This document shows, piece after piece, positions 1-11,120 of a stretch of 64,000 nt of DNA. Made by a program: the position numbers and the translations under genes. Position 1 is the stretch's first letter; each line of letters starts with the position of its first letter. The notes beneath the pieces were generated by a model, which was not told the DNA's origin, did not search any database, and worked only from the letters and a program-made list of their open reading frames with translations. Source of the stretch: Ahaetulla prasina (lineage: Eukaryota > Chordata > Lepidosauria > Squamata > Colubridae). Location of the stretch: contig NC_080548.1 of the NCBI RefSeq assembly GCF_028640845.1, positions 9,666,314 to 9,730,313 on the forward strand, in the 5' to 3' direction.

Positions 1-617
1 CATGTGGTGGGTTTGCCTGAAAGCCAGGGACTTTTGGTACCAGATAAAATGATGGCTAGAAGAAATGTTAATATAGATGTAAAGCTAGAACTTTTCCTTC
101 TGGGTATCATAAGGGATAATTATAATAAGGGAACGATATATCTAATGTTGCATATATTAATGGCAGTGAGATTGGTCTTCACGCAAAACTGGAAAAGTAA
201 AGAAAATCCACCTGAAGAAGAAATAATAAATAAGATACTGACTTATGCAGAAATGGACAAGCTTTGGAGCTCAAAGACAAGGATGAAATGGAAGATCATG
301 AAATCTGGAATAAAATGTATCAATGGCTAGGGAAGAGGAGGAATGTCAGGACAGAGAAATATGGATAAATTGAGAGCTAGAGAAATAGTATAGTATGCAA
401 TAAGTAGGAATAAGTAGGAATTGCGTTGGTATGAATGAGATTTATGTAGCTGGATTTTGATTGATTGTACGAAAAGTATATATGGAATATGTATTGTATT
501 GTAGTCAGTATAAAGGAAAATGTGATGGAAATGTTGGAACCAGAAAAGTCGCATCATGTCCAAATGTTTTTAAATTGTATATTTAATAAAAAAACTTTTT
601 AATTTTTTTTTTAAAAA
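1..617 (+). mobile_element. L1 LINE 3' end (ORF2 C-terminus, 3' UTR and A-rich tail)
   Basis: The open frame from 4 to 330 reads as the C-terminal end of an L1-type ORF2; the stretch PEEEIINKILTYAEMDKLW is typical of squamate L1 copies (recognised from memory of the family). A short 3' UTR follows and ends in an A-rich run with AATAAA near 585. The 5' part lies outside the window. It is a dead, 5'-truncated copy. Confidence 0.75.
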
Positions 618-666
618 GTTACTTAACACTTGAACGCTAGGAAACTTGTTTAACTGTATGTTTCTG

Positions 667-678
667 TTGCCTTTCCAG
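667..678 (+). other. GJB3: Splice acceptor of the GJB3 coding exon
   Basis: A pyrimidine-rich run ends in CAG at 676-678, 34 bases before the GJB3 ATG. Connexin genes usually have a 5' non-coding exon, one intron and then one coding exon, so this is the expected acceptor. The upstream exon is not in the window. Confidence 0.6.
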
Positions 679-712
679 GTGTTCGTGAGCTGGGCCTCCA
701 ACTTCTATCGCC

Positions 713-1516
713 ATGGACTGGAAGACATTACAGGGCCTGTTGAGTGGAGTGAACAAATACTCCACTGCATTTGGTCGTATCTGGCTCTCTGTGGTCTTTG
801 TTTTTCGTGTCCTTGTTTATGTGGTAGCTGCTGAGCGAGTGTGGGGTGATGAGCAGAAGGATTTTGACTGCAATCACCGGCAACCTGGTTGCACCAATGT
901 TTGCTATGATCATTATTTCCCCATCTCCCATATCCGTCTCTGGGCCCTGCAGCTGATTTTTGTCACCTGTCCATCTCTTCTCGTCATCATGCATGTGGCC
1001 TACCGTGAGGACAGAGAAAGGAAGAACCGGGAAAAAAATGGGGAAAATTGTCCCAAACTTTATAGCAACACTGGAAGGAAACATGGTGGCCTTTGGTGGA
1101 CTTACCTCCTGACACTCTTCTTCAAGCTGGGTATTGAGATCGTCTTCCTCTATCTGCTCCACAGAATTTGGGACAGTTTTGACTTGCCGCGCCTGGTCAA
1201 GTGTGATCTGCATCCTTGCCCCAATACAATTGATTGCTATATTGCTCGGCCTACTGAGAAGAAGATTTTCACATACTTCATGGTAGGGGCATCAGCTCTT
1301 TGCATTGTCCTCACCGTGTGTGAGATCTTCTACCTCATCTTCAAGAGAGTGGTCCGCTCAATGCAGAAATGGAAGAAGAACAAGAAGTCCTTGACCTACA
1401 GCAAGGCCTCCACATGTCAATGCCATTTGAGGATGGAACACGCACATGATGGGAAATTAAAGAATTCCCCCTTAGAAGGCCTCAGAGCTTCTGCACCTAA
1501 TCTGACTTTAATCTGA
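713..1516 (+). CDS. GJB3: Gap junction beta-3 protein (connexin-31)
   Basis: A complete 267-aa connexin in a single exon (human GJB3 is 270 aa). Six such subunits form a connexon, and two connexons dock to make a gap-junction channel for ions and small molecules. Visible landmarks are the N-terminal MDWKTLQ, four hydrophobic segments (about 21-40, 76-96, 128-150 and 186-210), the first-loop cysteines at 53, 60 and 64 (CX6CX3C), and the second-loop cysteines at 164, 169 and 175 (CX4CX5C). The ARPTEKK motif follows at 178-184. The tail ends in [10 protein letters not shown], close to the end of mammalian connexin-31, which separates it from GJB4 and GJB5. The start sits in a strong Kozak context (gccATGg), 34 bases after a splice acceptor. 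The next connexin downstream, GJA4, has the same orientation. I see no frameshift or missing key residue, so the gene looks functional. Confidence 0.95.
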   Translation: MDWKTLQGLLSGVNKYSTAFGRIWLSVVFVFRVLVYVVAAERVWGDEQKDFDCNHRQPGCTNVCYDHYFPISHIRLWALQLIFVTCPSLLVIMHVAYREDRERKNREKNGENCPKLYSNTGRKHGGLWWTYLLTLFFKLGIEIVFLYLLHRIWDSFDLPRLVKCDLHPCPNTIDCYIARPTEKKIFTYFMVGASALCIVLTVCEIFYLIFKRVVRSMQKWKKNKKSLTYSKASTCQCHLRMEHAHDGKLKNSPLEGLRASAPNLTLI

Positions 1517-3050
1517 GAGGGAGAAGAAGCAAATCCAAAATGGCCCCAAGCCAGGACACATGAATGGTTTTTTCAAAGATGAACTGGGGAGGGAGGGAAG
1601 ACTTGAAGTGGAAGCCTTCCATTGAATCACTAACCAAATTTTCCACAAAGGAAGGACCACAATGATTGAAGGGGAGCTGACAGAACACTGCCATGTTTAT
1701 TCAGGTCTAAAGTCAAGGCCATATTATAACTAGGCTAAGCGTGCACACTTCATATGCTCTGGCAATCTATGTTGGTTTGTTCTCCAAACCCTTCTAGAAA
1801 AGTTGTAACTTTCTACATTCTCAGGTTTATGCTTTCTACTTTTCTAAAATGTCTCAGAAGACAGGCAAACATCTGTGCGCAATATGTTGTGGTCTTTAAA
1901 ACCCAAGACAGCCAAAATCTATGACCCTTGATTTCTTCAACTGATTTATTTAGTTGTTCGTAGAGTTGTTTATAGAGTATTAGTCACTGAATTGCCTGAG
2001 AAGGAGGGGAGTAAATTAATTAGGGAAATTCAGTAAACATGGATAACTTAACCTAGATGTCCTCCCTTCTCTTGCAAGCCACAGTTCTCTGAAATAACAA
2101 ATGCCAATGCAATCTACAAAGCAGTCGAAACAAAGCACACTGAAAGGTTGTTTTAGCTGAATTTTCTCTCCTGAATTTCACCTGGAGGAAATCCACTACG
2201 AATTTGGAGTTCATATTTGAGGAACTCCCAGGGAAGCAAAGTCTTGCTAGGCAAAATTGTGCAAGACAGAGGAGCGAGTCTGCTTACACCATTCCTAACC
2301 CATTTATAGCTGAGCTTGAGTCTTGATGACAGTACCCACTTTTCAATAGAAAGTACTTTAACAAAGCATTGCTTATATATTATTTACTGGGCAAAAACAA
2401 AGATGTTGAGTTGAGTTAAAAAGGAATGAGACAGAATTTTCTTCTCAAAAGCCTTCTAGACAGGTCACGGCCTTCTACTCCCTGGAAAAGACAGAGGTAT
2501 CCTAATATGGAAAGCTAAATTTGGTATAGATAGAAGGGATGATGAGGGCATAAAAAGAGGGAAGGACATCCATTGTTTTTCTTCTTCCTGAATTTTCTCC
2601 TACTTTTTATTCATTATTTTGATGAAACTTTCCCCAACTCTCCACTCTTGGTCTCTCATCCTGTCTGAAACAAAGAAATTCCCACTGAAATCAAGGATAA
2701 TGTAACATTTGAAATTATTCTGGAAGGATTAGCCCAGAGAAAATGGAACATGTCTTAAGAAGAGAAATGGAGGGAAACATTATTCAAAAGCAATGTTTAC
2801 AGCTCAATTTAGCCAAAAGGAACAAATCAAGCAAAAGAAGAGATTTTGCTGTTAGCAAAAATATTTAAGCTATTTTGAGACAACTATGGATCTTATGACT
2901 ATAAAATCTTATGACTACAGGATTGTTTGTAAATAGTTTTTGAGTCTCCTTAACTGAGTTCCATGTAGACTGTCTTCCATGCAGAACAAGAATTAAAATC
3001 GCATTTAAAGTATTTGTTTGACTGATGCTTCTGTTGCTGTGGAAAATAAA
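1517..3050 (+). other. GJB3: Probable GJB3 3' UTR and downstream flank
   Basis: No second coding region and no recognisable transposon are visible here. The only good AATAAA is at 3045-3050 and may be the polyadenylation signal; an earlier variant signal cannot be excluded. The low repeat content compared with what follows fits a transcribed 3' UTR of about 1.5 kb. Confidence 0.4.
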
Positions 3051-3236
3051 ATCCACCCTGGACAAAGTTTAGGCAGGACTCATGACTCATTTTGGATCAG
3101 TTAGCACCAGAGAGCAGGCACAAGTCCCTTCCTTTTATTAGTTTTTCTTACAGAAGTTTTTATTAACCATGTAAAGTTGATGCAAATTTAAAGAAGAAAG
3201 TAAACATGAGTAAAAGAAAAGTACTAAGTAAAAAGA

Positions 3237-3690
3237 AGGAAGGAAGGAAGGAAGGAAGGAAGGAAGGAAGGAAGGAAGGAAGGAAGGAAGGAAGGAAGGA
3301 AGGAAGGAAGGAAGGAAAACAGGAAAGGAGGGAGGGAGGAAAAGAGGGAGGGAGGGAGGAAGGAAAAGAGGGAGAGAGGTAAAATGGACGTAGAGAGGAA
3401 GGGAAAAAAGGAAGGGAGGGAGGGAGGGAGGGAGGGAGGAAGGAAGGAAGGAAAGGAGGAAGGAAGGAAGGAAGGAAGGAAGGAAAACAGGAAGGGAGGG
3501 AGGGAGAAAAAGAGGGAGGGAGAAGAAAGGAAAAGAGGGAGAGAGGTAAAACAGAGGTAGAGAGGAAGGGAAAAATGGAAGGGAGGGAGAGAGGGAGGGA
3601 GGAAGGGAGGAAGGAAGAAAGGAAGGAAGGAAAGAAGGAAGGAAGGAAGGAAGGAAGGAAAGGAGGAAGGAAGGAAGGAAGGAAGGAGTT
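3237..3690 (+). repeat. GGAA/GGGA purine tract
   Basis: About 450 bases of nearly pure purine on the + strand: GGAA runs interleaved with GGGA and AAAGAGGGAGAGAGG blocks. Two sub-blocks repeat each other (about 3310-3400 and 3490-3590), so the array grew by larger duplications as well as single-unit slippage. Confidence 0.95.
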
Positions 3691-4235
3691 TCTTCTTTAC
3701 AGCAGTTTTAAATGCATTTATATTTTATCCTCTCTTGCTAAGGTTATATCATGACTTCTTTCTTTTCCATAGTCTAATCATCAAAACCATAAATCATAAT
3801 TTATTTTTTTCCATTTTCAGCAAAAAGTCCATAAAGCATTTCCCATCACTAACAAATGTAGCTATTGTTTTGTCCCTAATCAAACAAGTCAATTTTGCCA
3901 TCTCTGCAAATTTTGTCATCTTCACCAACCATTTCTCGATTATAAGAGAACCGGCAGGCATTCCAATTATTTCTGACACTGACCTGACACTTCCAGCTTA
4001 TCCGAGCAGAAATAGCAAAGAAGCTGCTGGAAAGAAAGAAAAAATCTTTGGAATGGCAGATTTGTTCAGTTTATCTCTTTAACCTTAAGTTTCTTTCATT
4101 TCATTTTTAATGATGACGATGATGATGATGATGATGACGATGGTGATGATGATTCTAGAGAATGATTATTAGAAATTTACCACATATTTCAATCAGCTAC
4201 ATTTTTGCAAACTTGTTTTTGCTTGCAAACTCTTT
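3691..4235. other. Unassigned; short GAT repeat
   Basis: No gene seen. A (GAT)n run with GAC interruptions lies at about 4108-4153. The 115-aa open frame across 3735-4082 lacks protein-like features. Confidence 0.5.
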
Positions 4236-4745
4236 CAATCTTTACACTGCATTGGTAAGACCACACTTGGAATACTGCATCCAGTTTTGGTCACCACAAT
4301 ACAACAAATATGTTGAGAAAGAATACAAAGAAGAACAATAAAGATAATTAGGAGACTGGAGGCTAAAGCATACACTGAACAGTTGTAGGAACTGGGTATG
4401 TCTGATCTAACAAAGAGAAGGACTAGGAGTGACATGATAGCAATTTTCCAATATCTGAGGGATTGTCTCAGAGAAGAAGGAGTCAACATATTTTCCAAAG
4501 CACCTAAGGACAGGACAAGAAGGGATTCAACCTAGAATTAAGGAAAAGTTTCTTAATTGACACTGAGAACAATTTAATCAGTGGAACATCTTGCCTCCAG
4601 AAGTTGTGGGTGCTCCATCACTGGAGGTTTTTAACAAGAGATTGGATAAATGTATTTCCAGAATGGGCAGGTTCTCCTGCTTGAGCAGTGGGTTGGATTA
4701 GAAGATCTCCGACTCTGTTATTCTGCATTTTATTCTGTATTCTAT
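4236..4745 (+). mobile_element. CR1 LINE fragment, 3' end
   Basis: The + strand matches the C-terminal part of CR1 reverse transcriptase: phrases for LEYCIQFW, KRRTR.DMIAIFQYLR, FSKAP..RTR and N.WNILPPEVVGAPSLEVF can be read across several frames. It ends in the usual TTGGATTAGAAGATCTCC block, then TATTCTGTATTC. Broken by stops and frameshifts. Confidence 0.8.
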
Positions 4746-4756
4746 TATCATCATAA

Positions 4757-5095
4757 AAAGGTAAAGGTTCCCCTCGCACATATGTGCTAGTCATTCCTGA
4801 CTCTAGGGGGCAGTGCTCATCTCTGTTTCAAAACCAAAAAGCCAGCATTGTCCGAAGACATCTCCATGGTCATGTGGCTGGCATGACTAAATGCCAAAGG
4901 CACACGGAACACTGTTACCTTCCCACCAAAGGTGGTCCCTATTTTTCTACTTGCATTTTTTACCTGCTTTCAAACTGCTAGATTGGCAGAAGCTGGGACT
5001 AGTAATGGGAGCTCACCCCCTTACATGGCACTAGGGATTCGAACTGCTGAATGCCAATCTTTCAATGGATAACTCAATAACTCAAGGCTGCACAC
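4757..5095 (-). mobile_element. tRNA-derived SINE, long type
   Basis: It begins with GTAAAGGTTCCCCTCGC on the + strand and ends with the reverse complement of a tRNA-like head; GGATTCGAACTGC near 5035 is a B-box-like motif seen in reverse. The whole follows a dispersed squamate SINE of about 340 bases. The family name is not certain. Confidence 0.65.
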
Positions 5096-5140
5096 ATAAA
5101 TAACATTCCCTCTTCTTCCTTCTATTTTCCTCATAGGAGA

Positions 5141-5325
5141 AAAATCCCTGTGAGTGTTGGGCTGAGAAAGAGGGACTGGTCCAATGTCACCCAGCCAGCT
5201 TTCATGCCTAAGGCGGGACTAGAACTCATCACCTCCTGGTGATTGGCCCAAAGTCACCCAGCTGGCTTCCATGCCTAAAGTGGGACTAGAACTCATAGTC
5301 TCCTACTTACAGACCTACTTATAGA
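5141..5325 (-). mobile_element. tRNA-derived SINE with an internal duplication
   Basis: It reads as the reverse complement of the SINE seen on the + strand at 13188-13400 (head and B box around ACTAGAACTCA). The segment with GTCACCCAGC and CATGCCTAA occurs twice, about 67 bases apart, so the copy carries a partial tandem duplication. Confidence 0.65.
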
Positions 5326-5525
5326 TTAACAGAGTTGGAAGGGACCTTGTAGGCAGTGGTGGGATTCAAGTAATTTAACAACTGATTCTCTGCCCTAATG
5401 ATTTCTTCCAACAACCAGTTTGCAAAACTGCTCAGAAAGTCAACAACTGGTTCTCCCGAAGTAGTGCGAACTGGCTGAATCCAACCACTGCTTATAGGTC
5501 ATCTAGTCCAAACCCCCACCCAAAA
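5326..5525 (-). mobile_element. CR1 LINE 3' tip, interrupted
   Basis: The CR1 end phrase AGAGTTGGAAGGGACCTTG stands at about 5331-5349, and its continuation TCATCTAGTCCAAACCC lies at 5498-5514. The gap is a 137-base hAT-like insertion. Confidence 0.75.
5354..5490 (+). mobile_element. hAT-like MITE (CAGTGGTGGGATTCA family)
   Basis: Terminal inverted repeats are CAGTGGTGGGATTCA and its complement. The flanking 8-mers cttgtagg and cttatagg match 7 of 8, as expected for hAT target duplications. It sits inside a CR1 tip. Confidence 0.85.
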
Positions 5526-5545
5526 TCCTAACATGGGATTAGAAC

Positions 5546-5664
5546 AAGGGATGGGTTTCAAAACCCATCACTACTAGTTCACTCGTGGATGTGCACGCAC
5601 TCGCGCTCAACACTTCTGCACCTGCTCCCTTGATCCAGGGCAAACCGGTAAGAACCCACCACTG
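5546..5664 (+). mobile_element. hAT-like MITE (GGTGGGTTTC family), short type
   Basis: The ends are aagggatgggtttc and the complement of CAGTGGTGGG. A perfect 8-base duplication, attagaac, flanks it. It is inserted in a SINE fragment on the - strand whose remainder continues at 5665-5725. Confidence 0.85.
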
Positions 5665-5725
5665 ATTAGAACTCACAGTCTCCTGGTTTATAGCCTGAAG
5701 CCTCCACCACTAGGCCAAACTGGCT

Positions 5726-7058
5726 CCTCCTCTCCAATTTCTATCCTACCCCTCTTCAAATTAAAGCCCCCTGAGATCAATGAGTCCTTCCTGAGGCCTG
5801 GAAATATCGGTTGGAACAATCTCCTCTTTCCTTCAAACTCTTTTCTCTCCACTCTCTCCTTGCCCAAATCATGAACTGGCAATGCTAACTACCTTGCAGA
5901 TGAGTCTTCAAGGATAAACAAAGTTTATTCAGCTGCTAAAAATTTCGTGAACACACCCAAGTGTGATAACAGGTAAGTAAGTATTCGTGTATCGGTCCAA
6001 GCCTTTTATCGGCAAAATTATCTACTGTCTTCTTACCCATTTGTAATTAGATTTTGAATCATAATGTATGGGTCGATAGCCACGTCAGGCCAATTAAATG
6101 CACATTATGAGAGAGATGTTATCCATCTGAATAAACTACCTCTGAACTTCCTCAAGTTGTGTACATTTGGGTTGGGGACATAGCCCAGAGCCTCCCTAGA
6201 TTCTAGACACAAATTGTGATCATTAATGGAACAGAAGAGGAACCGCTATTAAGAATATGGGGGAGTAATCATTTAAACTGTCATTTTAGTTGACTTTTAA
6301 TATACATTTAGCCTTTGACCAAGCCGTCTCGTCTTCTGCCCCCACTTGATCTTGAAGCACCACTTTCAGCTAAATGCAGCTCTCAGCTCGTGAAAAAATG
6401 ATTAATTTCTGGCAGTTTTACCCTGAGTTTTCATTGCCATCTATTCAAGGAACAGGAGCATTTTAGCTCAATCAGGTTTGCCAGCCCTTCCCTTGCTCTT
6501 TCATTCGGCTTCCTCAAGCACCAGCCTGCTGCAGGAAATCCACTCTTACTCACAACTCTTCATAACTATTATGAACAAAAGCAGGTTTCCAACTCATTTC
6601 TTCTTCAAGGGGCCTTCGAAGCAGCTGAGCAAGAAGTTATGCATGGCACCCAGACTGACCTCCCTTTCTCCTGATTCTCGAGAACACATTTCTTTGCTGG
6701 AATTTCAGCATTTCGGTATCTAATGCTCAGTCAGGTCTGGTTCTAGACAATGGCTTACAAATCGCTTGACCCGCCATAGAGCTGATCAAATCAAAGATAA
6801 ACATGTCCTCAAGTTGAGTTTAACCCCTTGATGATTTCACGGACCCAACCGTACGCTTTCCTTGGGAGCAAAGCAAAAATTGCCTTTTTCCTGGCTATTT
6901 TTCAACTTCCTAGTCTAGCCTCCCTGTTACTTTTAAAAAACATAAATTACTGGAACCTCAGACCAGAGTCTAGTGATTAAAAAATGGCTGTGTTTGTTGT
7001 TGTTGTTTTCCTTTCCATCAACTTGTGGCAGAACTCATCAGTTCAACAGAAAACAACA
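5726..7058. other. Unassigned intergenic sequence
   Basis: No convincing gene or repeat family is visible. The open frame at 6478-6723 has no protein-like pattern and no splice support. Confidence 0.5.
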
Positions 7059-7690
7059 TACAGGTGGTTCTTGACTTATGACCACAACTGAGCTCAAAAT
7101 TCCTGTTGCTAAGTGAGACATTTGTTATGTGAGTTTTGCCTCATTTTAAGACCCTCCATGCCACAGCTGTTAAGCGAATCACTGCAGTTATTCAGTTAGG
7201 AACATCATTAAGTGAATCTGGCTTCCTCATTGACTTTGCTTGACAGAAGGTCACAAAAGGGGACCACATGACCCCGGGACACAGCAACGGTCATAAATAT
7301 GAGCCAGTTGCAGTCATAAGTCACTTTTTTTCAGTACTGTTGTAACTTTGAATGCTCACTAAATCAGGGGTGCTATTCAGCAGGTTCTGACAGGTTCTGG
7401 AGAACCAGTAGTGGAAATTTTGAGTAGTTCAGAGAACCGGCAAATGCTACCTCTGGCTGGCCCCAAAGTGAGGTGGGAATGGAGATTTTGCAATATACTT
7501 CCCCCAAGAGTGGGGAGGGAATGGAGATTTTGCAGTATCCTTCCCCTGGAGTGGGGTGGGAATGGAGATTTTGCAGTATCCTTCCCCTGCCACACCCACC
7601 AAGCCATGCCTACAGAACCAGAGGTAAAAAATTTGAATTCCACTACTGCACTAAACAAACAGTTGTAAGCCAAGAACTACTTGTACCTGC
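7059..7690 (+). mobile_element. Inverted-repeat DNA element (CAGGTAGTCCTTGACTTA family), interrupted
   Basis: It starts TACAGGTGGTTCTTGACTTA and ends with the complement, AGCCAAGAACTACTTGTACCTG. The body carries the family phrase GACCACAACTGAGC and the inner CATTGACTTTGCTTG. TA stands at both ends, which could be a TA target duplication. A hAT-like element splits it at 7365-7648. Confidence 0.75.
7365..7648 (+). mobile_element. hAT-like MITE (GGTGGGTTTC family) with tripled internal module
   Basis: It is flanked by cactaaat and cactaaac (7 of 8). Inside, a module of about 39 bases with GGAATGGAGATTTTGCA repeats three times (about 7474-7590), where other copies in the window have one or two. 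Confidence 0.85.
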
Positions 7691-8424
7691 CTATCATCTC
7701 AAGATGGAAGGAAAGCACATTAATATAGATGCAAAAGAGCATTTAGTCTAACTAAACATGTATTTCTAGATTTGACGTTTCCTTCCTTCCTTCCTTCCTT
7801 CCTTCCTTCCTTCCTTCCTTCCTTCCTCTGAAATTTGAACATTCTCATTTTCCCTTTCCTTCTTTTTCTCTTTTCCACATTTACTTTGCTATATTTTTTC
7901 CTTGTCTATTTCTTATTAAGCAAGTGAAATCTTTTAATAAATCTATTTTTTTTTTAAAAATCCTCTAAAAAAAGAAACATATAAATTATCTCAGCTTCTC
8001 TATCCTCAAGGTGAACATTTAATGGTTCAACTCTCTTTTTAATCTCTTTTTTTTTTAAAGAGAAGGTTAATAATCTCACCTTTTCTCTAAAAAGAAGGAA
8101 GAGGAGGAAGCGACCCAGCTTCAATATTCTGGATTTTTGAGTTTAAGAAATATGTTATTAAAGTCGTAGGCAAAACTAAAAATGTAGAAAAGGAAGTTGA
8201 ATGTGGAGAAAGGAAATATACTAGCTTTATCTGATCTTTTCTGGTATACTGGGACTGCATAAATTTAGATAAAACTCCTTCTCTTGTAATTGCACCTTAT
8301 TTAAATGGTGGGAGATGAAAATATTTGACATTAAAATAAGAAAGGAAAAAAAACCAGGATCCAAAACTACCAGTAACAGCTTTTAAAGAAAGTTACCAAA
8401 AAGAAAAACTGAACAACGGTTATA
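7691..8424. other. Unassigned; CCTT microsatellite
   Basis: A (CCTT)n run of about 48 bases stands at 7779-7826. The rest is AT-rich with no gene. Some A-rich stretches may be decayed LINE sequence. Confidence 0.5.
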
Positions 8425-9127
8425 GCATTACTGCAATGCTCTCTACATGGGGCTCCCCTTGAGGAGCACCCGGAGGCTCCAACTGGTGCAGAATGCGGCC
8501 GCGCGGGGGATTGAGGGAGCACCTCGTAGCTCCCATGTAATACCTCTCCTGCGTAGGCTGCATTGGTTGCCGGTGGTCTTCTGGGTGCCGTTCAAGGTGT
8601 TGATTATCACCTTTAAAGCGCTCCATGGCATTGGACCGGGATATTTACGGGACCGCCTGCTGCCGACAGTTACCTCCCATTGTCCGATACGTCCAGTGCG
8701 CGCCCACAGGGAGGGTCTTCTTAGGGTGCCGTTGGCTAGTCAATGTCGGCTGGTGGCCCCCAGGGGAAGGCATTCTCTGTGGGGGCCCCGGCTTTATGGA
8801 ATGAGCTGCCGGTGGGACTCCGTCTCCTCCCTGATCTCCGGACCTTTAAGCGCGAGCTCAAGACTTTCTTTTTTCATCAAGTGGGGCTGGCCTGATTGAT
8901 TTTAGTATGGGGATTTTAGTGGGTTTTTATATAGGGTTTTACCTAGGTTTTAGTTTTGATAAATTTTAGCTAATATTTTAATGTTACAGCGATTGAATCA
9001 GTTTTTTAAATTTGATAGTGTATTTTAAATTTTGGGGGATTCTTGTCGTTTTATTGGCTGTACACCGCCCTGAGTCTTCGGAGAAGGGCGGTATAAAAAT
9101 ATGAATGAATAAATAAATAAATAAATA
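8425..9127 (+). mobile_element. CR1/L3-type LINE, ORF2 C-terminus and 3' UTR
   Basis: Phrases such as RLQLVQNAAA, LHWLPV, ALHGIGPGYLRDRLL and FRRELKT-like endings are readable with a few frame changes, followed by a T-rich 3' UTR. It ends in the hairpin CCGCCCTGAGTCTTCGGAG and an AATA tail. 5'-truncated and dead. Confidence 0.85.
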
Positions 9128-9128
9128 G

Positions 9129-9240
9129 TTTTGTTTCTCAACAGCCACTTGAAGACATGCAATTTCAACTCTCAGAATTCAATTTTGGGAGTTAACGTCC
9201 ACACTTCTTCAAGTTGACCCAACATTGAGAAACACTGACT
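9129..9240. mobile_element. Degenerate foldback element
   Basis: The two halves are imperfect complements: GTTTCTCAACAGCCACTTGA against AGTTGACCCAACATTGAGAAAC, centred on TCAACTCTCAGAATTC. It belongs to the ACTTCAACTCCCAGAATTC foldback family found several times further on. Confidence 0.6.
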
Positions 9241-9274
9241 CCTTTTCATCGTACTAAGCCAAAAGACGGCAGAT

Positions 9275-9735
9275 CTGGGTAAATTTATTTATTTTATTTA
9301 TTTATTTTTATACTTTTATACCGCACCATCTCCCGTAGGACTCAGGGCGGTTCACAGGCATATTAAAATACAACAATAATAAATAAGCAATTTAAAACCC
9401 AATTAAAACAAAATATTTCAATCGCCAAATAACTAAAACGGTAAAAACTGGTTAAAACCCATTAAAATTAACTAAAATATTTTATTCTTAGGCTAGTCCA
9501 GCTCGTTGAAATAATAAAGTCTTCAGTTCACGCCTGAAGGTCCAGAGGTCTGGGAGTTGCCGTAACCCTGGAGGAAGCTCGTTCCACAGGGCCGGTGCTG
9601 CCACAGAGAAGGCCCTCCCCCTGGGGGTCGCCAACCTGCATTGCTTGGTCGATGGTACCCGGAGGAGGCCCGCTCTGTGGGAGCGCACCGCTATCGGCGG
9701 CAGGAGGCGGTCTCGTAGGTACCCTGGTCCTAAGC
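9275..9735 (-). mobile_element. CR1/L3-type LINE 3' end
   Basis: On the - strand the frame gives GLGPGYLRDRLL, LLRVP, RAFSVAAPALWNELPPGL and FRRELKTLLF, then the 3' hairpin and AATAAA-like tail near 9280-9300. At about 9735 it abuts a + strand CR1 fragment of another family. Confidence 0.85.
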
Positions 9736-9868
9736 CAAATACTGGATGCCTGTCAGACAATTGGGGTAATGAATCAGTGGCACAGTGTCTTCCAGATGTT
9801 GTGGGTGCTCTACCACTGGAGGTTTCTAAGAAGAGATTGGACAGCCATTTGTCTGGAATGGTATAAGG

Positions 9869-11046
9869 CAGTGATGGCAAACCTTTTAGCACTGAATGCT
9901 GAAAAGGTCGCGCGGAAACGTCACCAAGTGCACGTGTGCTCATCGGGGCCGCACTCCAGAAAAGCTGAAAAAGCCCCACAAACTCCCCCTACCCCCTGCA
10001 CATGCACGCATGATGCCCCTGCCCCCATTTTTGGCCTAGCAGGCCTCCCTGCAGCCTCCTGGGCACAAAAATGGGCTTGTTGTGTCTGCGCCCCCCAAGC
10101 CAGGCCTGCTGCCAGAAAGTGACTTGGGCAGTGAGGGGGAAGGGCCATCAGGACTTACCACCGGCTTCCCTGGCTCAGCTCCAGGAGCCTGAAGCAGGCC
10201 AGGTAGAAGAGATAATGAGGCCTCCGTCCCCTGACTCTTCCCCCCCCAGGCCACACCTGCAGACCCAGCTGACGGCAATCAGGCTTGGTTGAACCCTAAG
10301 TTTCGTAGGCAGGAGAGGAGGGAACAACAGAAGCAAGGGTGGGGTGGGCCCAGGAAGTGCTGAGTCATGGAGCCACACCCCACAGGATATAAAAGGCAGA
10401 GAGAGCTGCTGTATCTCTTTGTAACAGGCAAATCTACTGATTAAGAGCTGAAGTTTGTTTCTGGGTGACTTCTGGGTCGTGGAAGATAACAGAGGCTCTT
10501 GGCATATGTTGGCTATTCCGCTGCCAGAGCTGATAGTGCCGGCTAATTAAGCCATCACTCGGACGGAGGCAAGGGAGAACACAACAGGGCTGTGGGGGGG
10601 GCACACAGCACCCCCTGCACTCCACCCCCACTCCCTATGCATGCGTGGATGACCCCTTCCCCCCCCCCACATGAACAAGACCCCCTGCGCATGCGCACAC
10701 GTCTCCCACATGTGGGAGTCTTTGCGTGGTGGGTCTTTGCATGGTGGGTTTGTGTGGTGGGTTTCAAAAATTTTTACTACCGGTTCTGTGGGTATGGCTT
10801 GGTGGGCGTGGCTTGGTGGGCATGGCAGAGAAAGGATACTGTAAAATCCCCATTTCCTCCCAATCAGCTGGGACTTGGGAGGCAGAGAATAGATGGGGGC
10901 AGGGCCAGTCAGAATTTTTACTACCGGTTCTCCGAACTACTCAAAATTTCTGCTACCGGTTCTCCAGAAATGGTCAGAACCTGCTGAAACCCACTTCTGA
11001 TCTGCATGCCAGCTGTGGCACACCTGCCATAGGTTCACCATCACGG
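9869..11046 (+). mobile_element. hAT-like element (CAGTGATGGCAAACC family), about 1.2 kb, composite
   Basis: Ends: CAGTGATGGCAAACCTTT and CATAGGTTCACCATCACGG. The flanking 8-mers gtataagg and atatacag match only 5 of 8, but the interrupted CR1 supports the borders. It holds a second hAT element (10752-10999) and a GC-rich middle with GATATAAAAGGCAGAGAG near 10386, a TATA-box-like motif that may come from an inserted LTR. No transposase frame is visible. Confidence 0.65.
10752..10999 (-). mobile_element. hAT-like MITE (GGTGGGTTTC family), nested
   Basis: It opens with GTGTGGTGGGTTTC and closes with GAAACCCACTTCTG, reading opposite to most copies in the window. No clear target duplication remains. 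It lies inside the larger hAT-like element. Confidence 0.75.
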
Positions 11047-11120
11047 ATATACAGTTTCCTCTGTGAGCAGGGGGTTGGACTAGAAGACCTCCAAAATCCC
11101 TTCCAACTCTATTATTCTCT

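Larger units (their letters stand above)
9736..11120 (+). mobile_element. CR1 LINE 3' end split by a large hAT-like element
   Basis: The CR1 part up to 9868 ends in CATTTGTCTGGAATGG; its continuation from 11047 has GTTTCCTCTGTGAGCAGGG and GGACTAGAAGACCTCC. The two pieces join naturally once 9869-11046 is removed. Confidence 0.8.

Noticed and set aside
728..1213. 161-aa open frame on the - strand
   Set aside because: Shadow of the GJB3 coding sequence; no connexin or other protein pattern.
8447..8899. 150-aa open frame as a gene
   Set aside because: LINE ORF2 end with frameshifts and a LINE 3' tail.
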